Counted from the stretch's first letter, positions 28,869 through 38,369 are shown. The stretch: 64,000 nt of DNA from Bacillus methanolicus PB1 (GCF_000262755.1 NZ_AFEU01000001.1:620001-684000), one strand, 5' to 3'. A program made the numbers and translations. Notes: generated from the letters alone by a model not told the origin.

Positions 28869-31800
28869 CTACCTCCTTTCGGATTAAATTCAAAAAGTCA
28901 TCTTTTTTATACGGCGTTAAAATGCGAAACTCATTGCTTTCCAGCGATTGATCGAACTGGCACACCGCTTTATACGGACAAAACGTACAAGGAGTTTTGT
29001 TCTTCATTTTATAAGGGGAAAGGTCGACAACTCCCTCTGTAATGGCATTTCCTGTTTTCTCATACAATTTCCGGACATAACGCCTTAATGCTTCGAACTC
29101 TTCTCTTGTCGCCACTTTTGAACGTTTTGACAATGTTCCGTCCTTTTTCATTCCGGCGGAAATGACTTGCGAATCTCCCGTTTCGAGCGTCTTGTCCATT
29201 AATTGGATCACATTTTGCTCTCCGAGGAGAAGTCCTTTCATTCGAAAACTTTTCATAATCTCTTTTTCAATTTCATCGAGTGTCAACACTTTTGAAGAAT
29301 GTATAATCGGATTATGAACATGAAAATATAAGACTCCCGCAGGGTCTGCTTTTGTGCCGATTAAATTGTCCGAATGGGTAATGATAATATCAAGGTACGT
29401 AAGCATTTGCAATGCCAGACCGTAGTAAACTTCCCCGATATTTAAATCTTTTTCGCTCGACTTGTAATCTATCACTCTTAAAAATACGCCGCTCGTGTCC
29501 TCTGCTTTATCAACACGGTCGATCCGGCCGGCCAATTCCATTTTTGTTCCATTTTTCAAAGAAAAAGAAAGGGGCGGCAGTTTTTCCTTCGGACCAAAAG
29601 CCACTTCCAAGCCGATCGGGTAAAAACCGCTTGCCTTGGCGTGTTCGCTTAATACATACGAAGCTCTGCTGATAATTTTTTCTAATTTTCTTTTAATATA
29701 TTGATGGCGTTTCGTACTCAACAGGATTTCATTTTGCAATTTTGGAGCCAGTTTTTCAACTGCTTCTTTCGCAAGAATTTCACATTGATCCTTTGTCATG
29801 TTTGCCCAGGACAAATTCTTTTGCGCTACCGTTTCTGCGATATATTTTAATGCACCATGGAATAATTCACCGATATCAGGAGCTTCAAGCCGGAACACTT
29901 GCCGGTCCGAGAGTCTTAATCCATGTCGGGTAAAGTGGGAGAATGGACAGCTGTGAAAGAGTTCCATCCTTGAGACGCTAGCTTGAATATGGTCTCCGTA
30001 CAATTGTTTACTAACCTGCTCCGACAGCTTTTTAGCACGGTTTACATAGAATAAACCAGATAAGGATTTAACTGCAGTAGGCCTTAATCTGTCACTATTC
30101 ATATAATAGTTATAAACATCCCACCATAAGTCATAAACCGGATAATTGCGTTTTTTCAGCTGAAGCTGTCCGGTTAAATAGGACAGGGCAGTTGTTTCAT
30201 TTGAAATAAAATCAAGCTGCTCTTCTTCCGATAACTCTGATGGATCGGCAACAAAGAAATGAATGCGGGCATTAGGAAACAAATCCGTTAGTCTCTTAAT
30301 ATAGGAAGAAGGCATTAAGGCTTTTCCTTCTTCATTTGCCAAAGGATAACTTACATAAAGGTGTTCGGAAGGAGTAACAAATGCTTTATAGGCAAGAAAA
30401 TTTTCGTCCAAAAGGCGCGTCCGGCTTCCCGGTGCAATTTTCAAACCTTTTGAAAGCAAAAACTCACGGTCTTCGTCGGCCAGAATGCCTTCATCACCCA
30501 TTTTTGCTGGAAAAATCCCTTCATTTAAACCGATGACAAAAGCTGCTTTAATGTCTGACAGCCTTGATCTCTCCAAATCTGCAACTAAAACCTGGTCGAT
30601 TGCAGGAGGAACAAGAGAAAATCTCAATGACTCCATCCCGGCATCAAGAATGGATGCAAATTGATTGAGCGTTATTTTTTCCTCTCCGAGCATTTCAACA
30701 AACTGGTCCAAAAGCTCCATAACGGCATTCCAGGCTTGATCATGCTCCCGCGCTTTTACAAGCTCGCCATTTTCTTCAGCAGCAAGCTTCCATTGTTCGA
30801 GTTTTGCTGGAATATCTAATTCTTCCAAAAATAAATAGACTGCCTCGCATAAATCTCTTCCCGTACCAGCTTTTTTAAGACGACGGGACATCCGGAGAAG
30901 CGGGGCCGTTATCATCGCTCTAAGCTCATTCAACTCCTGTTCGATGTTCTGTTCTGCATCTGTCTTTGCAACTGATTCAAATTCAAGACCTCTTATCCTA
31001 CGGTAAATCCAACGTTCTTTTTTCGTCCATTTGTCGCCCTGGATTCCGTAAGCGAGAACATAATTTTCAAGCTTGTCCATTTGCTGGCGCAATTTAAGAA
31101 CATTTGATTTCACGGGAAACAAGAGCTCTGTTTTTATGGCGCGAAATAGCGGTTCATAACGCCAATGGCTGTTAATGACCTCTAAACTGGAACGGATTAA
31201 CTCAATAAGCGGATGGTTCAACATGGTTCGTTTCTGATCAATAAAATATGGAATTTCATGGTCATCAAAAATTGTCTCTAAAATATCATGATAATCGCTG
31301 CCATTCCTTACTAACAAAGCGATATCCCGGAACCGGTATCCTTTTTCCCTTACTAAATACTTGATCTTCCTGGCAACGCCTTCAATTTCCGCCCTCCTGT
31401 TAACTGCCTGGCAAATTGAAATCTCGGGTGTGCCTTCATAAAGTACGGCAGGCCTTGTGTCAAATTCCGATTCTAAATGTTGCAATGAATCATTTGTCCA
31501 TCTCAGCTGCTCCGGAAGATGAATTTCGTTTTCTAATTCGATCCCGTTTGTTTTGATGATTTCATAAATCGTCTGACATGTTTCACCGGACAATCTGAAA
31601 AGATGAAGCTCGTCAGGTGCGTTCTCTTTATACAATTTATCACTCGTTAAAGTAATAGTAACCCGCTTGCAATGCTTCATTAATTTTTCAATAACCATAT
31701 ACTCCTGCGGGGTGTATGTGAAAAAACCGTCTATATAAATTTCTGCTTCTTTCAAATACTTGGATGCAGCGATTTTTTCCGAAAGAAGCCTTAGGTAATC

Positions 31801-32352
31801 CTCGGAATCCACATATTTTCCAAACAGTTCATCCTCAAACCGGCTGTAAATTAATGCAAGATCGTTGAGCTTATCCTTCAGATCTTGTTGATTTTGCTCC
31901 CCGTCCGGCCAAAACGCTGATTGTTTCTCCGATAGTTCTCCCGGGGTTACACAATAACGTTTAAATTCCGTCAACATTTGTTCCATTTGCTGGATAAATC
32001 CGGATTTATCAGCAGCCCGTTGGAAGATTTTCAGCTCATCCTTCTGATCTTCAATTATTTTTCTAATGAGCATGTTGATCCCAACACTGTTAAGATGATA
32101 GCGGCTGATACCGCCTGTTTCCTGAAGGACTCTCCAGGCCAAACGGGTAAAACTGAACACCTGGGCACGAATCATGCCGCCAAGATTAGGGGTAGTGACA
32201 AGTTTGTATTCAGATAAAAATGTCATTTGCTCCGGAACGAGATAAATGATCGGATTTCCATCCGGATCTTCAAGCAGCTTCTCCCTTATTTCCTTTAAAC
32301 AATATTCAGTCTTGCCGCTTCCTGATCTCCCTGTTATGAGTCTTACAGGCAT
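28828..32352 (-). CDS. addB: ATP-dependent helicase/nuclease subunit AddB
   Basis: 1174 residues. Walker A-like GRSGSGKT (8-15), inactivated helicase body used for Chi recognition, and a C-terminal nuclease with VIDYKSS. The four iron-sulphur cysteines are seen: one in FHSCPFSHF and three in PCTFCPYKAVC. The start at 32352 (MPVRLITGRSGSGKT) follows a GGGGGAAAGG tract and matches the family; the ORF extending to 32463 runs into a tandem repeat. It forms the AddAB complex with the next gene. Confidence 0.95.
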   Translation of the reverse strand: MPVRLITGRSGSGKTEYCLKEIREKLLEDPDGNPIIYLVPEQMTFLSEYKLVTTPNLGGMIRAQVFSFTRLAWRVLQETGGISRYHLNSVGINMLIRKIIEDQKDELKIFQRAADKSGFIQQMEQMLTEFKRYCVTPGELSEKQSAFWPDGEQNQQDLKDKLNDLALIYSRFEDELFGKYVDSEDYLRLLSEKIAASKYLKEAEIYIDGFFTYTPQEYMVIEKLMKHCKRVTITLTSDKLYKENAPDELHLFRLSGETCQTIYEIIKTNGIELENEIHLPEQLRWTNDSLQHLESEFDTRPAVLYEGTPEISICQAVNRRAEIEGVARKIKYLVREKGYRFRDIALLVRNGSDYHDILETIFDDHEIPYFIDQKRTMLNHPLIELIRSSLEVINSHWRYEPLFRAIKTELLFPVKSNVLKLRQQMDKLENYVLAYGIQGDKWTKKERWIYRRIRGLEFESVAKTDAEQNIEQELNELRAMITAPLLRMSRRLKKAGTGRDLCEAVYLFLEELDIPAKLEQWKLAAEENGELVKAREHDQAWNAVMELLDQFVEMLGEEKITLNQFASILDAGMESLRFSLVPPAIDQVLVADLERSRLSDIKAAFVIGLNEGIFPAKMGDEGILADEDREFLLSKGLKIAPGSRTRLLDENFLAYKAFVTPSEHLYVSYPLANEEGKALMPSSYIKRLTDLFPNARIHFFVADPSELSEEEQLDFISNETTALSYLTGQLQLKKRNYPVYDLWWDVYNYYMNSDRLRPTAVKSLSGLFYVNRAKKLSEQVSKQLYGDHIQASVSRMELFHSCPFSHFTRHGLRLSDRQVFRLEAPDIGELFHGALKYIAETVAQKNLSWANMTKDQCEILAKEAVEKLAPKLQNEILLSTKRHQYIKRKLEKIISRASYVLSEHAKASGFYPIGLEVAFGPKEKLPPLSFSLKNGTKMELAGRIDRVDKAEDTSGVFLRVIDYKSSEKDLNIGEVYYGLALQMLTYLDIIITHSDNLIGTKADPAGVLYFHVHNPIIHSSKVLTLDEIEKEIMKSFRMKGLLLGEQNVIQLMDKTLETGDSQVISAGMKKDGTLSKRSKVATREEFEALRRYVRKLYEKTGNAITEGVVDLSPYKMKNKTPCTFCPYKAVCQFDQSLESNEFRILTPYKKDDFLNLIRKEVDDLDKFDNDSSEA

Positions 32353-32461
32353 TCCCTTTCCCCCTCTTAAACACGGACTTTTTTCTCTTCTAATAATAGC
32401 ACAGAAGGCAATTAATTTATTGTATAGGCTTCGGCCAAACTTGAAAAGTGTGCATTGTATC

Positions 32462-32587
32462 ATAATCTTGGAAAAATAACGAGTAATTTTGCAAAAAACG
32501 AGAATAATTTTGGAAAAAATGAGAATAATTTTGGAAAAATTTTATATAATCTTGGAAAATCAGCACATAATTTTGGAAATTGCGGAA
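32462..32587. repeat. Degenerate tandem array, six 21-bp units
   Basis: Units begin at 32462, 32483, 32504, 32525, 32546 and 32567, an exact 21-bp period. The shared core is ATAATTTTGGAAAAA followed by a variable hexamer. It lies about 110 bp upstream of addB and just beyond the terminator of the signal peptidase gene. Unrelated in sequence to the 20-bp array on the other side of addAB. Confidence 0.85.
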
Positions 32588-32589
32588 GC

Positions 32590-32620
32590 AAAAAAATACC
32601 ACAGTTTTTAAAACTGCGGC
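32590..32620 (-). terminator. Intrinsic terminator after signal peptidase gene
   Basis: On the minus strand CCGCAGTTTT / AAAACTGTGG is followed by TATTTTTTT, 12 bases after the stop codon. Confidence 0.85.
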
Positions 32621-32631
32621 AGACCCTCTCA

Positions 32632-33186
32632 TTAAAAAGAAACATCAAATTCGTTTAACGGCCAATATCTTAAATTCACTTTTCCGACAACCTGATCGAT
32701 CGAAATAAATCCAAATTGGCGGCTGTCCCAGCTGCCAAGGCGGTTATCTCCAAGGACAAAAAGCTTGCCCTGAGGAACCTTTTCTTCTCCTGTAATTTCT
32801 TCCAATGTAAAATCGCCAGTCAATCTTCCACCGGGTATTTGCTTCCGGTAAATATCTAAATATGGCTCATCAATTTTTTTGTCATTGACAAATAATTGAT
32901 CATTGCGGTATTCGACCTTATCTCCAGGGAGGCCGATAATTCTTTTAACAAAATCTTCTTTCTTATTTGCATGGAACACGATGACATCAAACCGTTGCAA
33001 CTCACCTAACTGGTAACCGATCTTATTTACCACCAGTTTGTTGCCGTCTTCAAGAGTCGGCATCATTGATTCACCTTCAACAATATAATTTGAAAAGAAA
33101 AAAGTACGAATAAAAGCAAATATAATCATTCCGATAGCAAAAGCTTTCAACCATTCAAAACCTTCTTTTTTTATTTCTTCTTTCAT
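32632..33186 (-). CDS. sipV: Type I signal peptidase (SipV position)
   Basis: 184 residues, one N-terminal membrane helix (about 13-31), then the extracytoplasmic catalytic domain. Catalytic Ser40 in GESMMPT and Lys81 in DFVKRIIGLPGD; later GDNRLGSWDSR box. It cleaves signal peptides of secreted proteins. The start at 33186 follows GGAGG by seven bases; the frame to 33225 overlaps the upstream stop and is rejected. The symbol follows position: addB-sip-yhjE neighbours match B. subtilis sipV (yhjF), but several Sip paralogues are similar. Confidence 0.88.
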   Translation of the reverse strand: MKEEIKKEGFEWLKAFAIGMIIFAFIRTFFFSNYIVEGESMMPTLEDGNKLVVNKIGYQLGELQRFDVIVFHANKKEDFVKRIIGLPGDKVEYRNDQLFVNDKKIDEPYLDIYRKQIPGGRLTGDFTLEEITGEEKVPQGKLFVLGDNRLGSWDSRQFGFISIDQVVGKVNLRYWPLNEFDVSF

Positions 33187-33224
33187 TTCATCTCCTCCAT
33201 GCTTTTTGCCCGTACGTTTTTTCA

Positions 33225-33836
33225 TTATGTTCTATCTTTTTCAACGCTCATATTCATTTTTAGTTCAATTCTTTTGCCCACATACCAAAGAATAAAAATA
33301 ACGATCATAACAATAGCCGTTCTAATCGGCTGTTGGAACAACGCGCGGATGTCATAACCTATAAAACTAATCGTAAAAATCATCACCATTTTGCCCGTAA
33401 TGACTGCCAGCAAATATTGTGCAATACTTACTTTTGACAGCCCTGCCACGATGTTGACTATAGCTGAAGGCGTAAACGGAAAACAAAGCATCAGGAAAAG
33501 CGGGCCAAACCCATGACGCTCAACCCAGCTCATCAGCTTTTTCACATAGGAATGCTTTCTCAGGAAACGGAGCATCTTCTGCTGGCCATATTTACGTACG
33601 AGCAAAAAAACAAGCAATGCTCCTCCAACAGCACCAATCCATGAAAATAAAAACCCGAACCATAATCCGAATGCATTTGCATTTGCCATGACAAACAAAA
33701 ATAAGGGAAGAAAAGGAAAAAAAGCCTCAAACATTGGGAGCAATATTCCCGGAATCGGTCCAAAAGAGCGATATTCTTTTATTAATTCCAAAATTTTTTC
33801 TAGCGTGAACCATTCTCGTATTAAATCAAAATCCAT
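33225..33836 (-). CDS. yhjE: YhjE, TVP38/TMEM64 (VTT) family membrane protein
   Basis: 203 residues with about five membrane helices and the VTT-domain core GFGPLFLMLCFPFTPSAIVNIVAGL. Related DedA/TMEM64 proteins help move or flip lipids; the function in Bacillus is not settled. Its stop lies 38 bases before the signal peptidase start, so the two genes are probably co-transcribed, as in B. subtilis. Confidence 0.85.
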   Translation of the reverse strand: MDFDLIREWFTLEKILELIKEYRSFGPIPGILLPMFEAFFPFLPLFLFVMANANAFGLWFGFLFSWIGAVGGALLVFLLVRKYGQQKMLRFLRKHSYVKKLMSWVERHGFGPLFLMLCFPFTPSAIVNIVAGLSKVSIAQYLLAVITGKMVMIFTISFIGYDIRALFQQPIRTAIVMIVIFILWYVGKRIELKMNMSVEKDRT

Positions 33837-33945
33837 TCATAATCTCCTTGCTGAATATCGATCTTAATCCTGAAAATTTGTTTATTGTCGCTACTTTCTT
33901 ATTTTACACGTTCTTTTTGCAATTAAGAACTCTGGCTGTTCAGGT

Positions 33946-34881
33946 TTATTTGTTCAGGAATTCTTTTAATGCGGTTCTGTTTTTTTCAATGTCTATTGCT
34001 AAAACAGATCCTGAACCGCTCACTTGTTGATTTTCAAAAGATCCGTCTACCGGGATGCGGAGAGTTTCGATATCACGATTCTCTTTTCCTAAAAAGTCTT
34101 TACCCATGAACAGCATTGTCATCGTCTTCATGTTTGTATTAATGTAAGGTGTCACAACACCGACTAATTTCGGCAGTTTCGGAATCGTTTCTAGACTTGT
34201 TAATTCCCTTGCTACGCTTTTTATTACCTTTTGCTGGCGTTTAACGCGCCCAAAATCTCCCACTGCATCATGGCGGAATCTTACATAACCAAGCAAATGC
34301 TTGCCGTCTAGTTTTTGGACACCCGGTTCAAGTGTTACCCCAATATTCTCGGACATTCTTTTTTCAACATTTACTTCAATCCCTTCAGGGAACGCTTCAT
34401 CAATCAATTGGACAAAACCTTCAAAATCAACAATCGAATAATATTGCAGATCGATGCCAAAATTTTCTTTAATCGTTTTCCTGAGGAGTTCAGGTCCCCC
34501 ATAGGCAAAAGCTGCATTAATTTTATCTTTCCCATATCCCGGAATATCAACATACGTATCCCTCATGATAGATGTCAGTTTATATTTTCCTTTTTCCATA
34601 TTGTAGTGGGCAATCATAATTGTATCAGCCCGTGCATGTTCTTCTCCACGGCTGTCACTGCCGATCAACAATGTATTTGTCCAGCCGTTCTCATCTTTTT
34701 CCCCATTGAACTCATATTCCACTTTTTCAGTTTCAGCATTTTGCAATGATTGAGATACGCCGGCTTTATACAGGAAAAATGAATAGGTAAACACACTTGC
34801 TGACAATAATAGCAAGATAAAAAATAACTTTCTCCATCTGCGTTTCTTTTTCTTTTTATTTTGCCTTCTTTCATATCTCAT
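33946..34881 (-). CDS. LytR-CpsA-Psr (LCP) family cell-wall ligase
   Basis: 311 residues: very basic cytoplasmic start (RRQNKKKKKRRWRK), one membrane helix (about 18-40), extracytoplasmic LCP domain. Conserved segments include TLLIGSDSRGEEHARADTIMI, SIMRDTYVDIPGYGKDKINAAFAYGG and RFRHDAVGDFGRVKRQQ with the Arg/Asp residues that hold the polyprenyl phosphate. LCP proteins attach teichoic acids or other glycopolymers to peptidoglycan. Which of the TagTUV-type roles it has cannot be told. Confidence 0.9.
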   Translation of the reverse strand: MRYERRQNKKKKKRRWRKLFFILLLLSASVFTYSFFLYKAGVSQSLQNAETEKVEYEFNGEKDENGWTNTLLIGSDSRGEEHARADTIMIAHYNMEKGKYKLTSIMRDTYVDIPGYGKDKINAAFAYGGPELLRKTIKENFGIDLQYYSIVDFEGFVQLIDEAFPEGIEVNVEKRMSENIGVTLEPGVQKLDGKHLLGYVRFRHDAVGDFGRVKRQQKVIKSVARELTSLETIPKLPKLVGVVTPYINTNMKTMTMLFMGKDFLGKENRDIETLRIPVDGSFENQQVSGSGSVLAIDIEKNRTALKEFLNK

Positions 34882-35224
34882 TATTAAAACCCTTCCGTTT
34901 TTCTTCTAATTTCGACCTATTATATAAGACTTCATTTTTGCTGTAAAAGTTTCCTCCAAACATACCGGTAAATATTGTAATCTCGCCATTAAAAAATGAA
35001 AAACCGCAATCGTGCAGTTTTTATTCCATTTTAAATATTACACATATTGCTTAAACCAGTCTATAAATATAATGCAGCCTTTTGATTCGGGCAATGGCTT
35101 TCTGCTTCCCGCTTCATGGAAACAAAATTGACTGTAAAAATTTCCTCTTGTTTTCGAGCGTTTTTTTGAGTAATATATCAATACAAACATATGTTCTTAT
35201 TCGGGTGTAAGGAGCATGGCGATT
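34882..35224. other. Divergent intergenic region with hairpin
   Basis: 343 bp between divergent LCP and yhjD genes. It holds one clear structure, a hairpin AAAAAC(C)GCA-ATCG-TGC(A)GTTTTT at 35000-35022 with symmetric A/T flanks, terminator-like in both directions although no gene ends here. It may insulate the two promoters. No consensus promoter pair was identified with confidence. Confidence 0.45.
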
Positions 35225-35656
35225 ATGACAAGAATTCCTGAGGAAGATCGAAATATGATGGAACAGGCTATTTATTTGCCGATGGTATTAACAGTTTTAA
35301 ACCGAGATCTTGTGGTCGTCGAAAACAGCCCTTTTAAATTAAGAAAACCGTACCTTGAATTAATTGAAGAAACAATGAAAGCCATTCAAAAAGAACTGGC
35401 AGAGGTTAAGCGGTATATGAAGAAGAACAAGCTGAAAGTTGAAGAGTTAAAGCGGGATGATGCTTTTACAATGTACATGTTTTTATATAAAGGATATGAA
35501 GAGCATCATAGCTACTTTAACCCGAGGATACGGAACAAAGTGCAAGAACTGATGGAATATTATTTATTTAAGCGGCATTTTTTCAAAAACGAAAACAAAC
35601 TGGAAGGATCTGATCGCGGACAATCACCCACAAATGCCGAGCGCCTCAAGCCGTAA
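35225..35656 (+). CDS. yhjD: YhjD-like protein of unknown function
   Basis: 143 residues, highly charged and mostly helical, beginning MTRIPEEDRNMMEQAIYLPMVLTVLNRD, with a central ELAEVKRYMKKNKLKVEELKRDDAF coiled segment and a variable tail. The start at 35225 is ten bases after AAGGAG; the ATG at 35216 is one base from it. Location next to yhjE and comK matches B. subtilis yhjD. No function is known to me. Confidence 0.72.
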   Translation: MTRIPEEDRNMMEQAIYLPMVLTVLNRDLVVVENSPFKLRKPYLELIEETMKAIQKELAEVKRYMKKNKLKVEELKRDDAFTMYMFLYKGYEEHHSYFNPRIRNKVQELMEYYLFKRHFFKNENKLEGSDRGQSPTNAERLKP

Positions 35657-35678
35657 CATTTCACAAACGGCAAGGCGC
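35641..35678. terminator. Weak hairpin between convergent yhjD and comK
   Basis: Broken stem GCGCC-GCCGT / ACGGC-GGCGC lacking a good T run on either strand. It lies over the yhjD stop and ten bases beyond the comK stop. Confidence 0.35.
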
Positions 35679-35687
35679 CGGAAAAAG

Positions 35688-36266
35688 CTAATTTTTGCGG
35701 TTCATGTACCTGCCATATTCGCCGTTTCTCTCAGACGACTCAAAATAGCGCGGTCCATGAAAATAATACATCGCTTTTCTCTCAGTCTCCTCCATTCTCT
35801 GCATCGTTTTCGTTTTAAGGAGCGCCGTCCTTAATAGCTGGTTTTCAAATGAATTGAAGGAAACGGGAAGTGTATAAATATTTTTATTACTGAAAGTGAC
35901 ATTTGTATGTTTTGAATCGGCTTTTTCATGAAAAACAACATGCTCATAAGAAATCCACATGCACTCGGGGTTATTCGGTGAAGTTGTTGGAAAAAAATTA
36001 ATGAAATTATGTGAGGAAATGGCTATAGGAACTTTATGAGTAATCCCTATCAGTGTTTTAGTCGCTTCTTTTCTGCCTTCGTAGCTTGCCCCAAAATAAA
36101 TGCAGCTCTTTTTAATAATCTCGATCGGTTTAAAAGGGGATATATATTCTTCATCAATTTCAAATATTCGCGAGTATAGTTTACTGCCATATTCGATTGG
36201 CATAATCATCATCGTACATGGATTAATTTCATATTCTTCTATAAGCGGTTTCCTTTGTTTGATCAT
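35688..36266 (-). CDS. comK: Competence transcription factor ComK
   Basis: 192 residues aligning with B. subtilis ComK through YEINPCTMMIMP, SCIYFGASYEGRKEATKTLIGITHKVPI, FFPTTSPNNPECMWISYEHV and VTFSNKNIYTLPVSFNSFENQLLRTALL. ComK activates the DNA-uptake genes and binds paired AAAA-N5-TTTT boxes. The start follows AAGGAGATGAAAAT. The promoter region (36267-36461) is extremely AT-rich; CAAAAATACTTATT near 36373-36386 is only an approximate K-box. An intact comK suggests competence potential but does not prove it. Confidence 0.93.
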   Translation of the reverse strand: MIKQRKPLIEEYEINPCTMMIMPIEYGSKLYSRIFEIDEEYISPFKPIEIIKKSCIYFGASYEGRKEATKTLIGITHKVPIAISSHNFINFFPTTSPNNPECMWISYEHVVFHEKADSKHTNVTFSNKNIYTLPVSFNSFENQLLRTALLKTKTMQRMEETERKAMYYFHGPRYFESSERNGEYGRYMNRKN

Positions 36267-36461
36267 ATTTTCATCTCCTTTTTATGTCTTTCCCATATCA
36301 TACCATAAAATTTCCAATTTTCTCTCATACTTTATAAATATTTTTTATATTTTTAAAATTATTTTAACACCAAAAATACTTATTTAAAAATTTAAAAAAT
36401 TTCGTTGATTAAATCTCAATTATTCCATATAATATTAAAAAGGCAGCAGAGGTGATTTTTC

Positions 36462-36698
36462 ATGAATGAAAAGTCCTACACAGAACTAATGAAACTCGGT
36501 GCGATGAACCGTAAAAAGGAGAAAGAAATGTTTATTCAAGACCTGTACATTGAAATGCTCCTATCGGAAGTATTATTACAGGCAGAGAAAGATAAGCTGT
36601 TAAAACTTATTGATGAGGCAATTGATAACAGAGACCGTCCTGCATTCCTCCAATTGTCTGAGCAATTAAAAGAATTAAACAAACGCTTCGGCACTTGA
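36462..36698 (+). CDS. IDEAL-domain small protein
   Basis: 78 residues, MNEKSYTELMKLGAMNRKKEKEMFIQDLYIEMLLSE followed by LLKLIDEAIDNRDRPAFLQLSEQLKEL, the IDEAL domain named after its I-D-E-A-L-like motif. Such small helical proteins are common in bacilli, often as C-terminal domains; function unknown. Divergent from comK, the same arrangement as a small gene beside comK in B. subtilis. Good RBS (GAGGTGATTTTTC). Confidence 0.85.
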   Translation: MNEKSYTELMKLGAMNRKKEKEMFIQDLYIEMLLSEVLLQAEKDKLLKLIDEAIDNRDRPAFLQLSEQLKELNKRFGT

Positions 36699-36728
36699 TT
36701 CCCGCTTCAAGTGAATTAATATTAATTT

Positions 36729-36758
36729 CCCCCTCCATTTTCCGAAGGGGGCTTGCTT
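36729..36758 (+). terminator. Intrinsic terminator after the IDEAL gene
   Basis: Stem CCCCCT / AGGGGG with a loop CCATTTTCCGA, followed by CTTGCTTT. Confidence 0.6.
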
Positions 36759-36973
36759 TGCGCCTTTCTTCTGATTAAACCATTCCCCACTGAAAAATTC
36801 TTCGAATATTTCCGCTGGCAGTTATTTTTTAGTATCTTCATTTCAAATCATACTTTCCTAAAAAAACCGCCAAACATGCAGCTTACCTCTTAATAAAAAG
36901 ATACTTTTGCAAAAATACCACAGCACTAACACTGCAATAGCAACAATATCTGCGAAAAGAGCCTTTTAATAAA

Positions 36974-37092
36974 GGGGCTGTCTCATAAGGGTCTGACCCC
37001 ATGTGCATTATCAATATATAGCATATTTATCCAACATTATATCCTATATATTGTGTTATGGGGTCTGACCCTTAGGCTTTTGAGACAGCCCC
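36974..37092. repeat. Nested palindromic repeat R2, overlapping a coding end
   Basis: 119 bp. Outer arms GGGGCTGTCTCA (36974-36985) and TGAGACAGCCCC (37081-37092); inner GGGTCTGACCCC cores at 36989-37000 and 37060-37071; AT spacer nearly identical to R1 and R3. The stop codon and last 11 codons of the adjacent protease gene (minus strand) lie inside it. Confidence 0.9.
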
Positions 37093-38369
37093 ATATTTGT
37101 TTTGCTTTTTTGTTTAATTTCGTAATCTTCCATGGCCGAAATACGTTCAAGCATCGTTGGGTGCTCATATCGAAAGATTTTTACTAATAGCGGCGGGTTG
37201 ACTTGGCTGAGCCCCGCACGTGTTAACTCCTGAAAAGTGGAAATCGCAGCGGCTGGATCTCTTGTCATTTCGATGGCGTATTGATCCGCCTGTTTTTCCT
37301 GATAGCGCGACAAAACGTTGGACAGCGGACTGGATGCAAACATCAATATTGATACAATCAATAAAATAAGCGGCAAAGACGCGATGTCGTTTACTTGAGA
37401 AATTTTTAAATCATTTCCCCATCGCCTTATTGCCATGTTCATTGCTTTTGAAGTAATGTACAGACCCGCTAAAGAAAGAAGCAAATAGCCGGCAATTCCA
37501 ATATACAAGTGCTTTTTCACATAGTGGGCCATTTCATGGGCCATAATAAATAATATTTGCTTTTCATTCAGCAGGTTTAATGTCGTATCCCAAAGGACAA
37601 TCCTCGAATTGGAGCCAATTCCGGTTACATAAGCATTCAGGGCGGTCGTTTTTTGGGCCATATTGACTTCGAATACATGCTCGGAAGGGATATTTGCTTG
37701 CTCTGCCATGGAAAGAATTTTCGCTTCGAGCTCTTTATTTTTTAGCGGATAAAAATCATTGTAGAGCGGATCAATCACGACAGGCCGAAGAAACATCATA
37801 AACAAAGTAAACGGAACGGATAAAAGCCATGCATAAAGCCACCATCTTTTTCGGCTTTTATTAGTAAGCCAGTACAATACCGTTACGATGATCAGCATAA
37901 TACCGTAATTAATCCAAAAATCAATTAGTTCTTCCTTGATCCACGAGTTGAAAGTCTGGACAGAAATATGATAGCTTTTCGACAAAGAATAGCTTATAAA
38001 ATTTAGCGGGAAAGTACCAATAAAAGCAAATAAAGATAGCCAGAACAAATAAATGGCTGTCTGGACAAATTTTATTTTCGCAGACTGTTCAGCCCAGCGC
38101 TTAAAAGCTTTCGACAGACCCGATACTAATATTAATGTGTAGAGCAGCCATTCAAGAGGCGTAGAAAGGAAAAAAAGCAGATTCCTGACTTTCGAATATT
38201 CCTCCGTTAACATGAGTTCCCGTCCATTTAAAAAAGTTGCCGGGTCAGCCCTGGATCCCTCATATTCAAACGGCAGGCTCGTATCGGCAAAATAAAACAA
38301 ATACCAATAAAAAAACATTCCATATACCGCATATGCCACAACGGCGTAAAAGCCGATTTTTCTTGCCAA
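37056..38369 (-). CDS. yhfN: Ste24/HtpX-type M48 membrane metalloprotease, YhfN-like
   Basis: 437 residues with about seven membrane helices. Zinc motif HEMAH (His278, Glu279, His282) and third ligand Glu358 in EKQAD, as in CAAX-prenyl-protease-like M48A enzymes; likely role is membrane-protein quality control. The family region ends at HPTMLERISAMEDYE. The final GLSQKPKGQTP (427-437) and stop are encoded by repeat R2, so the original C-terminus has been replaced or extended. Good match to B. subtilis YhfN in layout. Confidence 0.88.
   Translation of the reverse strand: MARKIGFYAVVAYAVYGMFFYWYLFYFADTSLPFEYEGSRADPATFLNGRELMLTEEYSKVRNLLFFLSTPLEWLLYTLILVSGLSKAFKRWAEQSAKIKFVQTAIYLFWLSLFAFIGTFPLNFISYSLSKSYHISVQTFNSWIKEELIDFWINYGIMLIIVTVLYWLTNKSRKRWWLYAWLLSVPFTLFMMFLRPVVIDPLYNDFYPLKNKELEAKILSMAEQANIPSEHVFEVNMAQKTTALNAYVTGIGSNSRIVLWDTTLNLLNEKQILFIMAHEMAHYVKKHLYIGIAGYLLLSLAGLYITSKAMNMAIRRWGNDLKISQVNDIASLPLILLIVSILMFASSPLSNVLSRYQEKQADQYAIEMTRDPAAAISTFQELTRAGLSQVNPPLLVKIFRYEHPTMLERISAMEDYEIKQKSKTNMGLSQKPKGQTP

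Noticed and set aside
32462-32587. CRISPR-like array or small coding ORFs in the 21-bp repeat
   Set aside because: No spacers; the ORFs across it arise from the 21-bp (multiple of three) period and have no RBS.
34998-35022. Gene-end terminator
   Set aside because: The hairpin looks like one but lies between divergent genes, so it ends no visible transcript; recorded only as a structure.
36373-36386. ComK box in the comK promoter
   Set aside because: Only an approximate AAAA-N5-TATT; the whole region is so AT-rich that such matches are expected by chance.
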